Assembly (NCBI RefSeq): GCF_014203535.1
Contig: NZ_JACHJI010000009.1
Location: 124,001-188,000 of the forward strand
Length of the DNA stretch: 64,000 nt
Direction: 5' to 3'
Source of the DNA: Streptomyces griseomycini
GTDB taxonomy: Bacteria > Actinomycetota > Actinomycetes > Streptomycetales > Streptomycetaceae
Positions 9,272 through 17,734 of this stretch are shown here, piece after piece (position 1 is the first letter of the stretch; each line of letters opens with the position of its first letter). The notes under the pieces were generated by a model that saw only the letters and a list, made by a program, of their open reading frames with translations, was not told where the DNA came from and ran no database searches. A program made the translations under genes and the position numbers.

Positions 9272-11089
9272 ATGTGCGGAATCGTCGGATACATCGGCAG
9301 GCGCGAGGTCGCTCCCCTGCTGCTCGAGGGCCTGCAGCGGCTGGAGTACCGCGGCTACGACTCGGCGGGCATCGTCGTCACCTCCCCGAAGGCGTCCGGC
9401 CTGAAGATGGTCAAGGCCAAGGGCCGGGTGCGCGACCTGGAGGCGAAGGTCCCCGCCCGCTTCAAGGGCACCACCGGCATCGCCCACACCCGCTGGGCCA
9501 CCCACGGCGCCCCGTCCGACGTGAACGCCCACCCGCACCTGGACGCCGAGGGCAAGGTCGCCGTCGTCCACAACGGCATCATCGACAACGCCTCCGACCT
9601 GCGCCGCAAGCTGGAGGCGGACGGCGTCGAGTTCCTCTCCGAGACGGACACCGAGGTCCTCACCCACCTGATCGCCCGCTCGCAGGCCGAGAAGCTGGAG
9701 GACAAGGTCCGCGAGACCGTGCGCCTCATCGAGGGCACCTACGGCATCGCCGTCCTGCACGCCGACTTCCCGGACCGCATCGTGGTGGCCCGCAACGGCT
9801 CGCCGGTCGTGCTCGGCATCGGCGAGAAGGAGATGTTCGTCGCCTCCGACATAGCCGCCCTGGTCGCCCACACCCGGCAGGTCGTCACCCTCGACGACGG
9901 CGAGATGGCCACCCTCAAGGCCGACGACTTCCGCACGTACACCACCGAGGGCACCCGGACCACGTCCGAGCCGACCACCGTGGAGTGGGAGGCCGCCTCC
10001 TACGACATGGGCGGCCACGACACCTACATGCACAAGGAGATCCACGAGCAGGCCGAGGCCGTGGACCGCGTGCTGCGCGGCCGGATCGACGACCGCTTCT
10101 CCACCGTGCACCTGGGCGGCCTGAACCTGGACGCCCGCGAGGCGCGCCGGATCCGCCGCGTGAAGATCCTCGGCTGCGGCACCTCGTACCACGCCGGCAT
10201 GATCGGCGCGCAGATGATCGAGGAGCTGGCCCGCATCCCCGCCGACGCCGAGCCGGCCTCGGAGTTCCGCTACCGCAACGCGGTCGTCGACCCCGACACC
10301 CTGTACGTCGCGGTCTCCCAGTCCGGTGAGACGTACGACGTGCTGGCGGCCGTGCAGGAGCTGAAGCGCAAGGGCGCCCGGGTGCTGGGCGTGGTGAACG
10401 TCGTCGGCTCGGCGATCGCCCGCGAGGCGGACGGCGGCATCTACGTGCACGCCGGCCCCGAGGTGTGCGTGGTGTCCACCAAGTGCTTCACCAACACCAC
10501 CGTCGCCTTCGCCCTGCTCGCCCTGCACCTGGGCCGCACCCGCGACCTGTCGGTGCGCGACGGCAAGCGGATCATCGAGGGCCTGCGCCGGCTCCCGGCC
10601 CAGATCGCCGAGATCATGGAGCAGGAGGAGGAGATCAAGAAGCTGGCCCTGGAGTACGCCGAGGCCCGCTCGATGCTCTTCATCGGCCGCGTGCGGGGCT
10701 ACCCGGTGGCCCGCGAGGCCTCCCTGAAGCTCAAGGAGGTCTCCTACATCCACGCCGAGGCCTACCCGGCCTCCGAGCTCAAGCACGGCCCGCTGGCCCT
10801 CATCGAGCCCGCGCTGCCCACGGTCGCGATCGTGCCGGACGACGACCTGCTGGAGAAGAACCGCGCCGCGATGGAGGAGATCAAGGCCCGCAGCGGCCGG
10901 ATCCTCGCCGTGGCCCACCAGGAGCAGGAGAAGGCCGACCACACCGTCGTCGTCCCGAAGAACGAGGACGAGCTGGACCCGATCCTCATGGGCATCCCGC
11001 TCCAGCTCCTCGCCTACCACACGGCGCTGGCCCTGGGCCGGGACATCGACAAGCCGAGGAACCTCGCCAAGTCGGTGACGGTGGAGTAG
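9272..11089 (+). CDS. glmS: Glucosamine-6-phosphate synthase (GlmS)
   Basis: A 605-residue glutamine:fructose-6-phosphate amidotransferase, which makes glucosamine-6-phosphate for cell wall precursors. The mature protein begins with the nucleophile Cys2 (MCGIVGYIG). The class II glutaminase domain covers about 1-225. Two SIS sugar-isomerase domains follow (GCGTSYHAG near 305; the second from about 455), and the end NLAKSVTVE is the family signature. The length is standard. In Streptomyces this position is called glmS2, one of two copies. Its closeness to hexA fits amino-sugar metabolism. Confidence 0.95.
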   Translation: MCGIVGYIGRREVAPLLLEGLQRLEYRGYDSAGIVVTSPKASGLKMVKAKGRVRDLEAKVPARFKGTTGIAHTRWATHGAPSDVNAHPHLDAEGKVAVVHNGIIDNASDLRRKLEADGVEFLSETDTEVLTHLIARSQAEKLEDKVRETVRLIEGTYGIAVLHADFPDRIVVARNGSPVVLGIGEKEMFVASDIAALVAHTRQVVTLDDGEMATLKADDFRTYTTEGTRTTSEPTTVEWEAASYDMGGHDTYMHKEIHEQAEAVDRVLRGRIDDRFSTVHLGGLNLDAREARRIRRVKILGCGTSYHAGMIGAQMIEELARIPADAEPASEFRYRNAVVDPDTLYVAVSQSGETYDVLAAVQELKRKGARVLGVVNVVGSAIAREADGGIYVHAGPEVCVVSTKCFTNTTVAFALLALHLGRTRDLSVRDGKRIIEGLRRLPAQIAEIMEQEEEIKKLALEYAEARSMLFIGRVRGYPVAREASLKLKEVSYIHAEAYPASELKHGPLALIEPALPTVAIVPDDDLLEKNRAAMEEIKARSGRILAVAHQEQEKADHTVVVPKNEDELDPILMGIPLQLLAYHTALALGRDIDKPRNLAKSVTVE

Positions 11090-11179
11090 GACGCCCGGGG
11101 CGCGGGGCCGCGTCGACGTGCGGCCCCGCCGCGCGGACGCGGTCAGCCCCGCGTGCCGTCACGGGCGGAGACACGAGAG

Positions 11180-11214
11180 GGACCCCCGGGTGCGCCGCAC
11201 GGCACCGGGGGTCC
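11180..11214. terminator. Hairpin terminator after glmS
   Basis: An inverted repeat with 10-bp arms (11180-11189 and 11205-11214) around a GC-rich loop lies about 90 nt past the glmS stop and 9 nt from the stop of the convergent universal-stress gene. It can serve both genes. Confidence 0.7.
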
Positions 11215-11222
11215 GCATCCGT

Positions 11223-11750
11223 TCACGGAATGACGACGACCGGCCGCTGCGCCCGCTTGGCCAGCCTCCCGGCGACGGAACCGAAGAGCCGCCCCACGAG
11301 ACCGTGGGTGGACCCCACGACGATCGCGTCGGCCTCGTACTCCCGCCCCACTTCCTCGAGTTCGTGGCAGATGTCGCCCCCGCGCTCGACCAGGATCCAG
11401 GGCACCTCGGTGAGGTGGTCCGCACAGGCGAGCTCCAGACCGAGGACCTCGGTGCGGTGGTCCGGGACGTCCACGAAGACCGGGGGCTCGCAGCCCGCCC
11501 ACACCGTGGTGGGCAGCCGGTTGGCGACATGGACGATGATCAGGCCCGAGCCGAGGCGCCGCGTCATGCCGATCGCGTAGGCGAGGGCCCGCTCGCTGGA
11601 GGTCGAGCCGTCGAAGCCGACGACCACACCGTGCCGGAACGCGGGGTCGCACGCGTGGCGTGGCTCCTCCGCCGCCGCGGGATCGGCCGCCGTGGGGTCG
11701 GCGACCGGCCGCTTGCGGTCCGCGGGTTCGAAGAATTCGTGACCGGCCAT
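11223..11750 (-). CDS. Universal stress protein (UspA family)
   Basis: A 175-residue single-domain Usp protein. After a roughly 38-residue acidic tail, the fold starts at GVVVGFDGSTSSERAL. It ends with the ATP-binding-type loop VVGSTHGLVGRLFGSVA and PVVVIP. Such proteins bind ATP or help cells survive starvation and stress; the partner is unknown. The ATG at 11750 was chosen because the Usp fold is complete from there. The frame stays open further up, but that part has no family similarity. It is divergent from adpA across a long intergenic region. Confidence 0.88.
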   Translation of the reverse strand: MAGHEFFEPADRKRPVADPTAADPAAAEEPRHACDPAFRHGVVVGFDGSTSSERALAYAIGMTRRLGSGLIIVHVANRLPTTVWAGCEPPVFVDVPDHRTEVLGLELACADHLTEVPWILVERGGDICHELEEVGREYEADAIVVGSTHGLVGRLFGSVAGRLAKRAQRPVVVIP

Positions 11751-12534
11751 GGCTGTCTCGGAGTGGTGATCCTTCGGTGGGGGACGACAGTGTGCGGCGG
11801 AGCTGTGTCCGGGAATCATCTTCCCAACCCCATACCCCCAAGGGTACGGCGGCACTCCTCCTGAGCCCAGATCCCGCGCACGCTGGCTGGCGGGTTCTCC
11901 GGAGCATGCACGAGGGGACGCCCGTAACGCAATGGTTGCTGTGCCGTACAGGCGGTTTGCGCGGGGTTCACTCAGCCGCGAGAGTGGGTCGCCGCGGGCC
12001 GTCCGCCCCGGAAGGCGCGGTGAGCGACGGTCCGGCCGCACGCCGCCCCCCGTGAGCCACGCCACAGGGGAGCACGCCGCGCCCGGCACCGGTGCCGCCC
12101 TCGGCGCCGGCTCCGGGCGGAGGCCGCACGACGGCGGGGAGGCACCGGCCGACTGACCGGTTTCCGCGCACACGCCCGTATCTTTTCAGCCAACTTCCGC
12201 TTCTCGCCCACCCCCCGCTCCGACCACCCCCCAACCCCCGTTCGACCTGCACGGAAAGGGTCACGGGGGTCCCGCGCACCCTACGGGGATTGGCCACTGC
12301 GACGAGGCGCACTTCCCTGCGCGGCCCGCGAGTGCAACGCTTCGTGATCGAATGCTTCACGCCAAGTTGCCAAGTCGACAATGTGCCGGATGCCGAACTG
12401 GCCACCGGGGCACGGCGGGACGCAGTAGATTCGATCTTGACTGTCTTACGGCGGGGGACTCGTGCAGGACCGAGGGGAAACGTGCAGGAGCGACACAACC
12501 GAGGAGCCGCGACCACCGAGGGGGGCTTAGCAGG
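11751..12534. promoter_or_regulatory. Long divergent regulatory region between usp and adpA
   Basis: 784 bp without a credible gene. Open frames here lack ribosome sites and recognisable protein character. The region must hold the adpA promoter and leader and the usp promoter. In Streptomyces, adpA is controlled from an unusually long upstream region by several regulators including AdpA itself. I did not assign individual operators because AdpA's consensus is too loose to call by eye. Confidence 0.6.
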
Positions 12535-13827
12535 ATGAGCCACGACTCCACTGCCGCGCCGGAAACCGCGGCCCGGAAGCTCGCCGGGCGACGCCGCAAG
12601 GAGATCGTCGCGGTGCTGCTGTTCAGCGGCGGCCCCATCTTCGAGAGTTCCATACCGCTGTCGGTGTTCGGGGTTGACCGCCAGGACGCCGGCGTGCCGC
12701 GCTACCGCCTGCTGGTGTGCGGCGGCGAAGAAGGCCCGCTGCGGACCACAGGGGGCCTGGAACTCACCGCGCCGCATGGACTGGAGGCGATCGCGCGGGC
12801 GGGCACCGTCGTGGTGCCGGCCTGGCGCTCGATCACCTCGCCACCGCCTCAGGAGGCGCTCGACGCGCTGCGCCGGGCCCACGAGGAGGGCGCCCGCATC
12901 GTCGGGCTGTGCACCGGGGCCTTCGTCCTCGCGGCGGCGGGCCTGCTGGACGGCCGGCCCGCGACCACCCACTGGATGTACGCGCCGACGCTGGCCAAAC
13001 GCTATCCGTCGGTGCACGTCGATCCGCGGGAACTCTTCGTAGACGACGGTGACGTGCTGACCTCGGCGGGCACCGCGGCCGGCATCGACCTGTGCCTGCA
13101 CATCGTGCGCACGGACCACGGCAACGAGGCGGCCGGGGCGCTCGCCCGCCGCCTGGTCGTCCCGCCGCGCCGCAGCGGCGGCCAGGAGCGCTACCTCGAC
13201 CGGTCTTTACCGGAGGAGATCGGCGCCGACCCGCTGGCCGAGGTCGTCGCCTGGGCGCTGGAGCACCTCCACGAGCAGTTCGACGTGGAGACGCTGGCGG
13301 CCCGTGCGTACATGAGCCGCCGCACGTTCGACCGCCGGTTCCGCTCGCTGACCGGCAGCGCGCCGCTGCAGTGGCTGATCACGCAGCGGGTGCTGCAGGC
13401 GCAGCGCCTGCTGGAGACGTCGGACTACTCGGTGGACGAGGTCGCCGGCCGCTGCGGCTTCCGCTCGCCGGTCGCCCTGCGCGGCCACTTCCGGCGCCAG
13501 CTCGGCTCGTCCCCGGCCGCCTACCGGGCCGCGTACCGCGCGCGGCGCCCGCAGTCCGACCGGAGCCAGGACACCGACGGCACCGCGAACCCTCCGGGCG
13601 GCGTCCCGGTCGGCCAGCAGGGCCACCCGGGACTGCCGGGTCATCCGGGTCATCCGGGCCAGGCGGCGGCCGCCCTGCACCCGGAGAACCCCGTCCCGCA
13701 CCAGGCGGCCCGCCGCACCGCGGCGGCGAGCGCCCTGGGCCCGTCCCTGACGGCCTCGGCGGACACCGGCCGCGAGGCCTACGTCCCGTCGCGGGCCGGC
13801 GTCCCGGGACAGCGCAGCGCGACGTGA
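12535..13827 (+). CDS. adpA: Pleiotropic developmental regulator AdpA (BldH)
   Basis: A 430-residue AraC-family regulator with an N-terminal DJ-1/PfpI-like GATase1 domain (about 20-210, including IVGLCTGAFVLAAAGLLDG) and a C-terminal double helix-turn-helix (about 245-335, SRRTFDRRFRSLTGSAP). It activates morphological differentiation and secondary metabolism. Codon 225 is TTA (13207-13209), between the two domains, which makes translation depend on the bldA tRNA-Leu. The ATG at 12535 follows an AGCAGG site. The last ~95 residues are low-complexity and include a collagen-like PGHPGHPG stretch. A 19-bp hairpin follows. Confidence 0.95.
   Translation: MSHDSTAAPETAARKLAGRRRKEIVAVLLFSGGPIFESSIPLSVFGVDRQDAGVPRYRLLVCGGEEGPLRTTGGLELTAPHGLEAIARAGTVVVPAWRSITSPPPQEALDALRRAHEEGARIVGLCTGAFVLAAAGLLDGRPATTHWMYAPTLAKRYPSVHVDPRELFVDDGDVLTSAGTAAGIDLCLHIVRTDHGNEAAGALARRLVVPPRRSGGQERYLDRSLPEEIGADPLAEVVAWALEHLHEQFDVETLAARAYMSRRTFDRRFRSLTGSAPLQWLITQRVLQAQRLLETSDYSVDEVAGRCGFRSPVALRGHFRRQLGSSPAAYRAAYRARRPQSDRSQDTDGTANPPGGVPVGQQGHPGLPGHPGHPGQAAAALHPENPVPHQAARRTAAASALGPSLTASADTGREAYVPSRAGVPGQRSAT
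13207..13209 (+). promoter_or_regulatory. Rare TTA leucine codon in adpA
   Basis: The codon at 13207-13209 is TTA, read as Leu225 in RSLPEEIG. TTA is the rarest codon in Streptomyces and needs the bldA tRNA. Its place in the interdomain linker of adpA is a known control point of development. Confidence 0.95.
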
Positions 13828-13840
13828 AGTGACCACCGGC

Positions 13841-13882
13841 GGCCGACGGGCCGGAGGCCGTGAGGCCTCCGGCCCGTCGGCC
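13841..13882. terminator. Terminator of adpA
   Basis: A perfect 19-bp inverted repeat (arms 13841-13859 and 13864-13882) with a GTGA loop begins 14 nt after the adpA stop. Confidence 0.9.
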
Positions 13883-14039
13883 TGTGCCGGCGAGGTCGCG
13901 CAGCCCTCGTCCGGCCCGTCCGGGGCCGGGACGGGCCGGACGGGCCGGGGGCGGCGGCCCCGTGGCGGTCGCGCCGGCGCCGCCGACGGCACCACCCGGC
14001 CCGGCACGGCGCGGTCCCCCGCGCCGTAAGGTGAGACAC

Positions 14040-14642
14040 ATGAACGATCGCATGGTGTGGATCGACTGCGAGATGACCGGCCTCTCGCTGTCGGACGACG
14101 CGCTCATCGAGGTGGCCGCCCTCGTGACCGACTCCGAACTGAACGTCCTCGGCGAGGGCGTGGACATCGTCATCCGCCCGCCGGAGCGGGCCCTGGAGAC
14201 GATGCCGGAGGTGGTGCGTCAGATGCACACCGCGTCCGGGCTGCTCGCCGAGCTGCCGGACGGCACGACGCTCGAGGACGCCGAGCAGCGGGTGCTCGCC
14301 TATGTGAAGGAGCACGTCAAGGAGCCCGGCAAGGCGCCCCTGTGCGGCAACTCCGTCGGCACCGACCGCGGCTTCCTGCTGCGGGACATGCCGACGCTGG
14401 AGGACTACCTGCACTACCGCATCGTGGACGTGTCCAGCGTCAAGGAACTGGCCCGCCGCTGGTACCCGAAGGCGTACTTCAACAGTCCCGAGAAGAACGG
14501 CAACCACCGCGCCCTCGCCGACATCCGCGAGTCCATCGCGGAACTGCGCTACTACCGCGAGGCCGTCTTCGTACCGCAGCCGGGACCCGACTCGGACACC
14601 GCGAAGAAGATCGCCGCGAAGCACGTTCTGCCTGCTCAGTAG
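14040..14642 (+). CDS. orn: Oligoribonuclease (Orn)
   Basis: A 200-residue DEDDh 3'-5' exonuclease that degrades 2-5 nt RNAs, including pGpG from cyclic-di-GMP breakdown. Catalytic residues are visible: D9 and E11 in WIDCEMTGL, an Asp in GNSVGTDRGFL, and the His/Asp pair in GNHRALADI. The ATG at 14040 has AAGGTGAG a few bases upstream. The length is slightly above the E. coli enzyme. In Streptomyces the gene (ornA) is needed for normal growth and sits directly downstream of adpA. Confidence 0.95.
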   Translation: MNDRMVWIDCEMTGLSLSDDALIEVAALVTDSELNVLGEGVDIVIRPPERALETMPEVVRQMHTASGLLAELPDGTTLEDAEQRVLAYVKEHVKEPGKAPLCGNSVGTDRGFLLRDMPTLEDYLHYRIVDVSSVKELARRWYPKAYFNSPEKNGNHRALADIRESIAELRYYREAVFVPQPGPDSDTAKKIAAKHVLPAQ

Positions 14643-14759
14643 GCGGATCGGGGGGACGCCGGGGGCGCTGCGACAAGTCGTGCGCGAGCACCCCTTCGGA
14701 CCCTGTACACTTTTTCTCGGCCGGTCGGGGAAGGAACTGATCCCAGCCGACAAGGTCAT

Positions 14760-14833
14760 GGTGGGTGTAGCTCAGCTGGTAGAGCACCTGGTTGTGGTCC
14801 AGGATGTCGCGGGTTCGAGTCCCGTCACTCACC
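14760..14833 (+). tRNA. tRNA-His (GUG)
   Basis: A complete cloverleaf. The acceptor stem 14761-14767 pairs with 14826-14832, with the extra G(-1) at 14760 opposite C73 that marks tRNA-His. The anticodon GTG at 14794-14796 sits in the loop TTGTGGT, and the T-arm is GTTCGAGTCCC-type. CCA is not encoded. A possible -10 hexamer TACACT lies at 14706-14711. Confidence 0.97.
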
Positions 14834-14841
14834 CTCAGCAG

Positions 14842-14876
14842 TCAGCCGGTGACCCGGTACCGAGGTCACCGGCTGA
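14842..14876 (+). terminator. Terminator of tRNA-His
   Basis: A perfect 12-bp inverted repeat (14842-14853 and 14865-14876) starts 9 nt after the tRNA. Confidence 0.85.
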
Positions 14877-14884
14877 ACTCGTCT

Positions 14885-14935
14885 CCGGGGCGTGCCCGGA
14901 ACCTCCCCGTCCGGGAGGTCCCGGGCACGCCCCGG
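14885..14935. terminator. Long hairpin downstream of cebR
   Basis: A two-part hairpin. A perfect 15-bp outer stem (14885-14899 with 14921-14935) encloses a 7-bp inner stem (14901-14907 with 14913-14919). It lies 40 nt beyond the cebR stop and separates cebR (minus) from tRNA-His (plus). Confidence 0.85.
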
Positions 14936-14974
14936 ACTCGTCAGGGCCTCGGGCCCCCCGGGGCCTCGGGAGCC

Positions 14975-16030
14975 TCAGGACGAGGCCCGCTCCACCAGCT
15001 CGGTGGCCAGCACCATCTGGCGCCGGTCCAGTTCCCGGGACGCGGGCGGGCGGCGGTCGGCGATCTCCGCGAGCAGCAGGTCGATCATCCGGTGGCCCAT
15101 CTCCTCGATGGGCTGGCGCACGCTGGTCAGCGGCGGGTCCATGTGACGGGCGATGGCGGAGTCGTCGTAGCCCACCAGCGCCACGTCGTCGGGGATGCGG
15201 CGGCCCGCCTCGCGCAGGGCGTGGCGGGCACCGGCCGCGGTGACGTCGGAGGCGGCGAAGACCGCGTCCAGGTCGGGGCGGCGCTCCAGCAGGGCCGCCA
15301 TCGCGCGCCGGCCCCCCTCCTCGGTGAAGTCACCGGCCTCGATCAGCAGCTCGTCCGCCTCGTGCCCCGCGTCCCGCAGCGCGTCCCGGTAGCCGTCGGT
15401 GCGCCGCTGGGCGCCGTAGACGTCGAGGCGGCCGGTGATGTGGGCGATGGTGCGCCGGCCCCGGCCGATCAGGTGCTCGACGGCCTGGCGGGCGCCGCCG
15501 TAGTTGTCCGAGTCCACCGAGGTGAGCGTCTCCGCGGCCGAGCGGGGGCCGCTGATCACCGCCGGGATCTCCAGCTGGGACAGCATGTCGGGCAGTGGGT
15601 CGTCGGCGTGCACCGAGACCAGCAGCACGCCGTCCACCCGGTGGGCGGCCAGGTACTGGGCGAGCCGCTGCCGCTCCCGGTCGCTGCCCGCGAAGATCAG
15701 CAGCAGCTGCATCCGGGTGTCGGACAGCGCCGAGCCGACGCCCCGGAGCATGTCGGAGAAGTACGGCTCGGCGAAGAACCGGGTCTCCGGCTCGGGCACG
15801 ACCAGGGCGATGGCGTCCGTGCGGTTGGCGGCCAGGGCGCGGGCGGCGGTGTTCGGGACGTACCCGAGCTCCGCGACCGCGGCCTCCACGGCGGCCCGGG
15901 TGGCGTCGCTCACCCGGGGGGAACCGTTGATCACCCGGGAGACCGTGCCGCGGCCCACACCGGCGCGCGCCGCCACCTCTTCAAGGGTGGGCCGACCGCC
16001 GCTCCGGCTCCGCGCTCCGTGGCTTGCCAT
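14975..16030 (-). CDS. cebR: LacI-family cellobiose/cellotriose repressor CebR
   Basis: A 351-residue LacI/GalR regulator. The N-terminal helix-turn-helix and hinge cover about 10-65 (PTLEEVAARAGVGRGTVSRVING), and the periplasmic-binding-type sensor fills the rest. It is divergent from cebEFG and near two TGGGAGCGCTCCCA-type boxes, the known CebR operator. CebR represses cellobiose uptake and bglC and is released by cello-oligosaccharides. The ATG at 16030 is the natural start; the next credible upstream codon is absent. Assignment rests on context plus the operators. Confidence 0.93.
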   Translation of the reverse strand: MASHGARSRSGGRPTLEEVAARAGVGRGTVSRVINGSPRVSDATRAAVEAAVAELGYVPNTAARALAANRTDAIALVVPEPETRFFAEPYFSDMLRGVGSALSDTRMQLLLIFAGSDRERQRLAQYLAAHRVDGVLLVSVHADDPLPDMLSQLEIPAVISGPRSAAETLTSVDSDNYGGARQAVEHLIGRGRRTIAHITGRLDVYGAQRRTDGYRDALRDAGHEADELLIEAGDFTEEGGRRAMAALLERRPDLDAVFAASDVTAAGARHALREAGRRIPDDVALVGYDDSAIARHMDPPLTSVRQPIEEMGHRMIDLLLAEIADRRPPASRELDRRQMVLATELVERASS

Positions 16031-16375
16031 CGGCTCCGCCTCCCGTCGTATGTCACTCTGGCCTGGAATCTAACAGCCCCGCGGGCGGTCGTGACCGCCG
16101 CCGGGAGCACGGCTCCCGGACGCCGGGCTTCCGGGGGCGGTCCGGAGACGTCCAGTTAACAGGCCGATAACTGAACGCACTTTGCCGTGTCTGCTCCCTT
16201 GACACCCCCGCCCGGACCGGGGACTCTTCAACACATCACTTGTGGGAGCGCTCCCACGGTACCTGACACATACACAACCCGCACGTTCCCCGCCCGAGCC
16301 GCAGCGAGCAATAACACGGGACCAACCATGCCGTTGGCCGGGGGGTCGGCACGTCAGGGCAACAGGAGGACGCAC
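16031..16375. promoter_or_regulatory. cebR-cebE divergent promoter region
   Basis: 345 bp with no gene. It contains the CebR box at 16243-16256, which can control both directions, and ends with the strong cebE ribosome site ACAGGAGGA. Exact promoters are not obvious by eye. Confidence 0.75.
16243..16256. promoter_or_regulatory. CebR box upstream of cebE
   Basis: TGGGAGCGCTCCCA is a perfect 14-bp palindrome, identical to the published CebR operator consensus, located 120 bp before cebE. Confidence 0.95.
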
Positions 16376-17734
16376 ATGCGAGCACGTACCCTCCCCCTCT
16401 CTCGGCAGCGTTCGGGCGGGGGGAAGCCCATCGCCCGCAAGGCGCTGGCCGTCGCGGCGGCGGTGGCGCTGAGCACCGGGCTGCTGGCCGGCTGTGCCGA
16501 CGACGGCGGAGACGACTCCGATTCCTCGTCGGGCGGCGGCGAGGGCAAGACCACGATCACGCTGGGGCTGTTCGGCACCTTCGGCTTCAAGGAGGCCGGT
16601 CTCTACGACGAGTACGAGAAGCTGAACCCGGACATCAACATCGAAGAGAACGTCGTCGAGCGCAACGAGAACTACTACCCGGCGCTCGTCAACCACCTCA
16701 CCACCAACAGTGGCCTGATGGACGTCCAGGCGATCGAGATCGCCAACATCACCGAGATCGTCAACACCCAGGCGGACAAGTTCGTGGACATGTCCAAGGC
16801 CGAGGGCGTGGACAAGACCAAGTGGCTCGACTGGAAGTGGCAGCAGGCCACCGGCAAGGACGGCCAGACGGTCGGCCTGGGCACCGACATCGGCCCGATG
16901 GCCATCTGCTACCGCAAGGACCTCTTCGAGAAGGCCGGTCTGCCCACCGACCGCGAGGAGGTCGGCAAGCTGTGGGCGGGCGACTGGAACAAGTTCATCG
17001 AGACCGGTGAGAAGTACAAGAAGGCGGCCGGGGAGGACACCTTCTTCATGGACTCCCCCGGCGGTCTGCTCAACGCCGTCCTCAGCAGTGAGGAGGAGAA
17101 GTTCTACGACTCCTCCGGCGAGGTCATCTACAAGACCAACCCCGCCGTCAAGGCCGCCTTCGACCTGACCGCCGAGGCCGCCGAGAAGGGGCTGGTCCAG
17201 TCGCAGACGCAGTTCCAGCCGGCCTGGGACACGACGATCGCCAACAGCAAGTTCGCCACCGTCGCCTGCCCGCCGTGGATGCTCGGCACCATCAAGGGCA
17301 AGTCCAAGCCGGACGCCGCCGGCAAGTGGGACGTGGCCGCCGCGCCCAAGGCCGGCAACTGGGGCGGCGCCTTCCTGGGCGTGCCCAAGAGCGGCAAGAA
17401 CGTGGAGGAGGCGCAGAAGCTGGTGACCTGGCTGACCGCGCCGGAGCAGCAGGCCAAGCTGTTCGCCGTGCAGGGCAACTTCCCGAGCGCCCCGGGCGCG
17501 TACGAGCTGCCCCAGGTGAAGGACGCGAAGAACGAGATGACCGGTGACACGCCGATCGGCGAGATCTTCGCCAAGGCCGCCGAGTCCATCCCGTCCCAGG
17601 TGCTCGGCCCGAAGGACCAGATCATCCAGCAGGGTCTGACGGACAACGGCGTCATCCTGGTGACCAAGGGCAAGTCCGCCAAGGAGGCCTGGGAGACGGC
17701 CACCAAGACCATCGACAACAACCTGGACAAGTGA
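16376..17734 (+). CDS. cebE: Cello-oligosaccharide-binding lipoprotein CebE
   Basis: A 452-residue extracellular solute-binding protein (family 1) of an ABC sugar importer. The signal peptide ends in a lipobox LLAGC with the lipidated Cys at residue 40, followed by an acidic/serine linker. It binds cellobiose and cellotriose at the cell surface. The ATG at 16376 follows AGGAGG at ideal spacing; the longer open frame upstream is not needed. It is the first gene of the CebR-controlled cebEFG operon. No ATPase is encoded here: Streptomyces uses the shared ATPase MsiK from another locus. Confidence 0.95.
   Translation: MRARTLPLSRQRSGGGKPIARKALAVAAAVALSTGLLAGCADDGGDDSDSSSGGGEGKTTITLGLFGTFGFKEAGLYDEYEKLNPDINIEENVVERNENYYPALVNHLTTNSGLMDVQAIEIANITEIVNTQADKFVDMSKAEGVDKTKWLDWKWQQATGKDGQTVGLGTDIGPMAICYRKDLFEKAGLPTDREEVGKLWAGDWNKFIETGEKYKKAAGEDTFFMDSPGGLLNAVLSSEEEKFYDSSGEVIYKTNPAVKAAFDLTAEAAEKGLVQSQTQFQPAWDTTIANSKFATVACPPWMLGTIKGKSKPDAAGKWDVAAAPKAGNWGGAFLGVPKSGKNVEEAQKLVTWLTAPEQQAKLFAVQGNFPSAPGAYELPQVKDAKNEMTGDTPIGEIFAKAAESIPSQVLGPKDQIIQQGLTDNGVILVTKGKSAKEAWETATKTIDNNLDK

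Noticed and set aside
12092..12538. Possible 148-residue gene in the adpA leader
   Set aside because: Low-complexity translation, poor codon bias and overlap with the adpA ribosome site.
13620..13670. Tandem DNA repeat/CRISPR-like array in adpA
   Set aside because: Short GGTCATCC-type repeats simply encode the PGHPGH collagen-like stretch; there are no spacers.
14671..14711. A full -35/-10 promoter for tRNA-His
   Set aside because: Only the -10 (TACACT) is convincing; the best -35 look-alike (CGACAA) is at the wrong distance.
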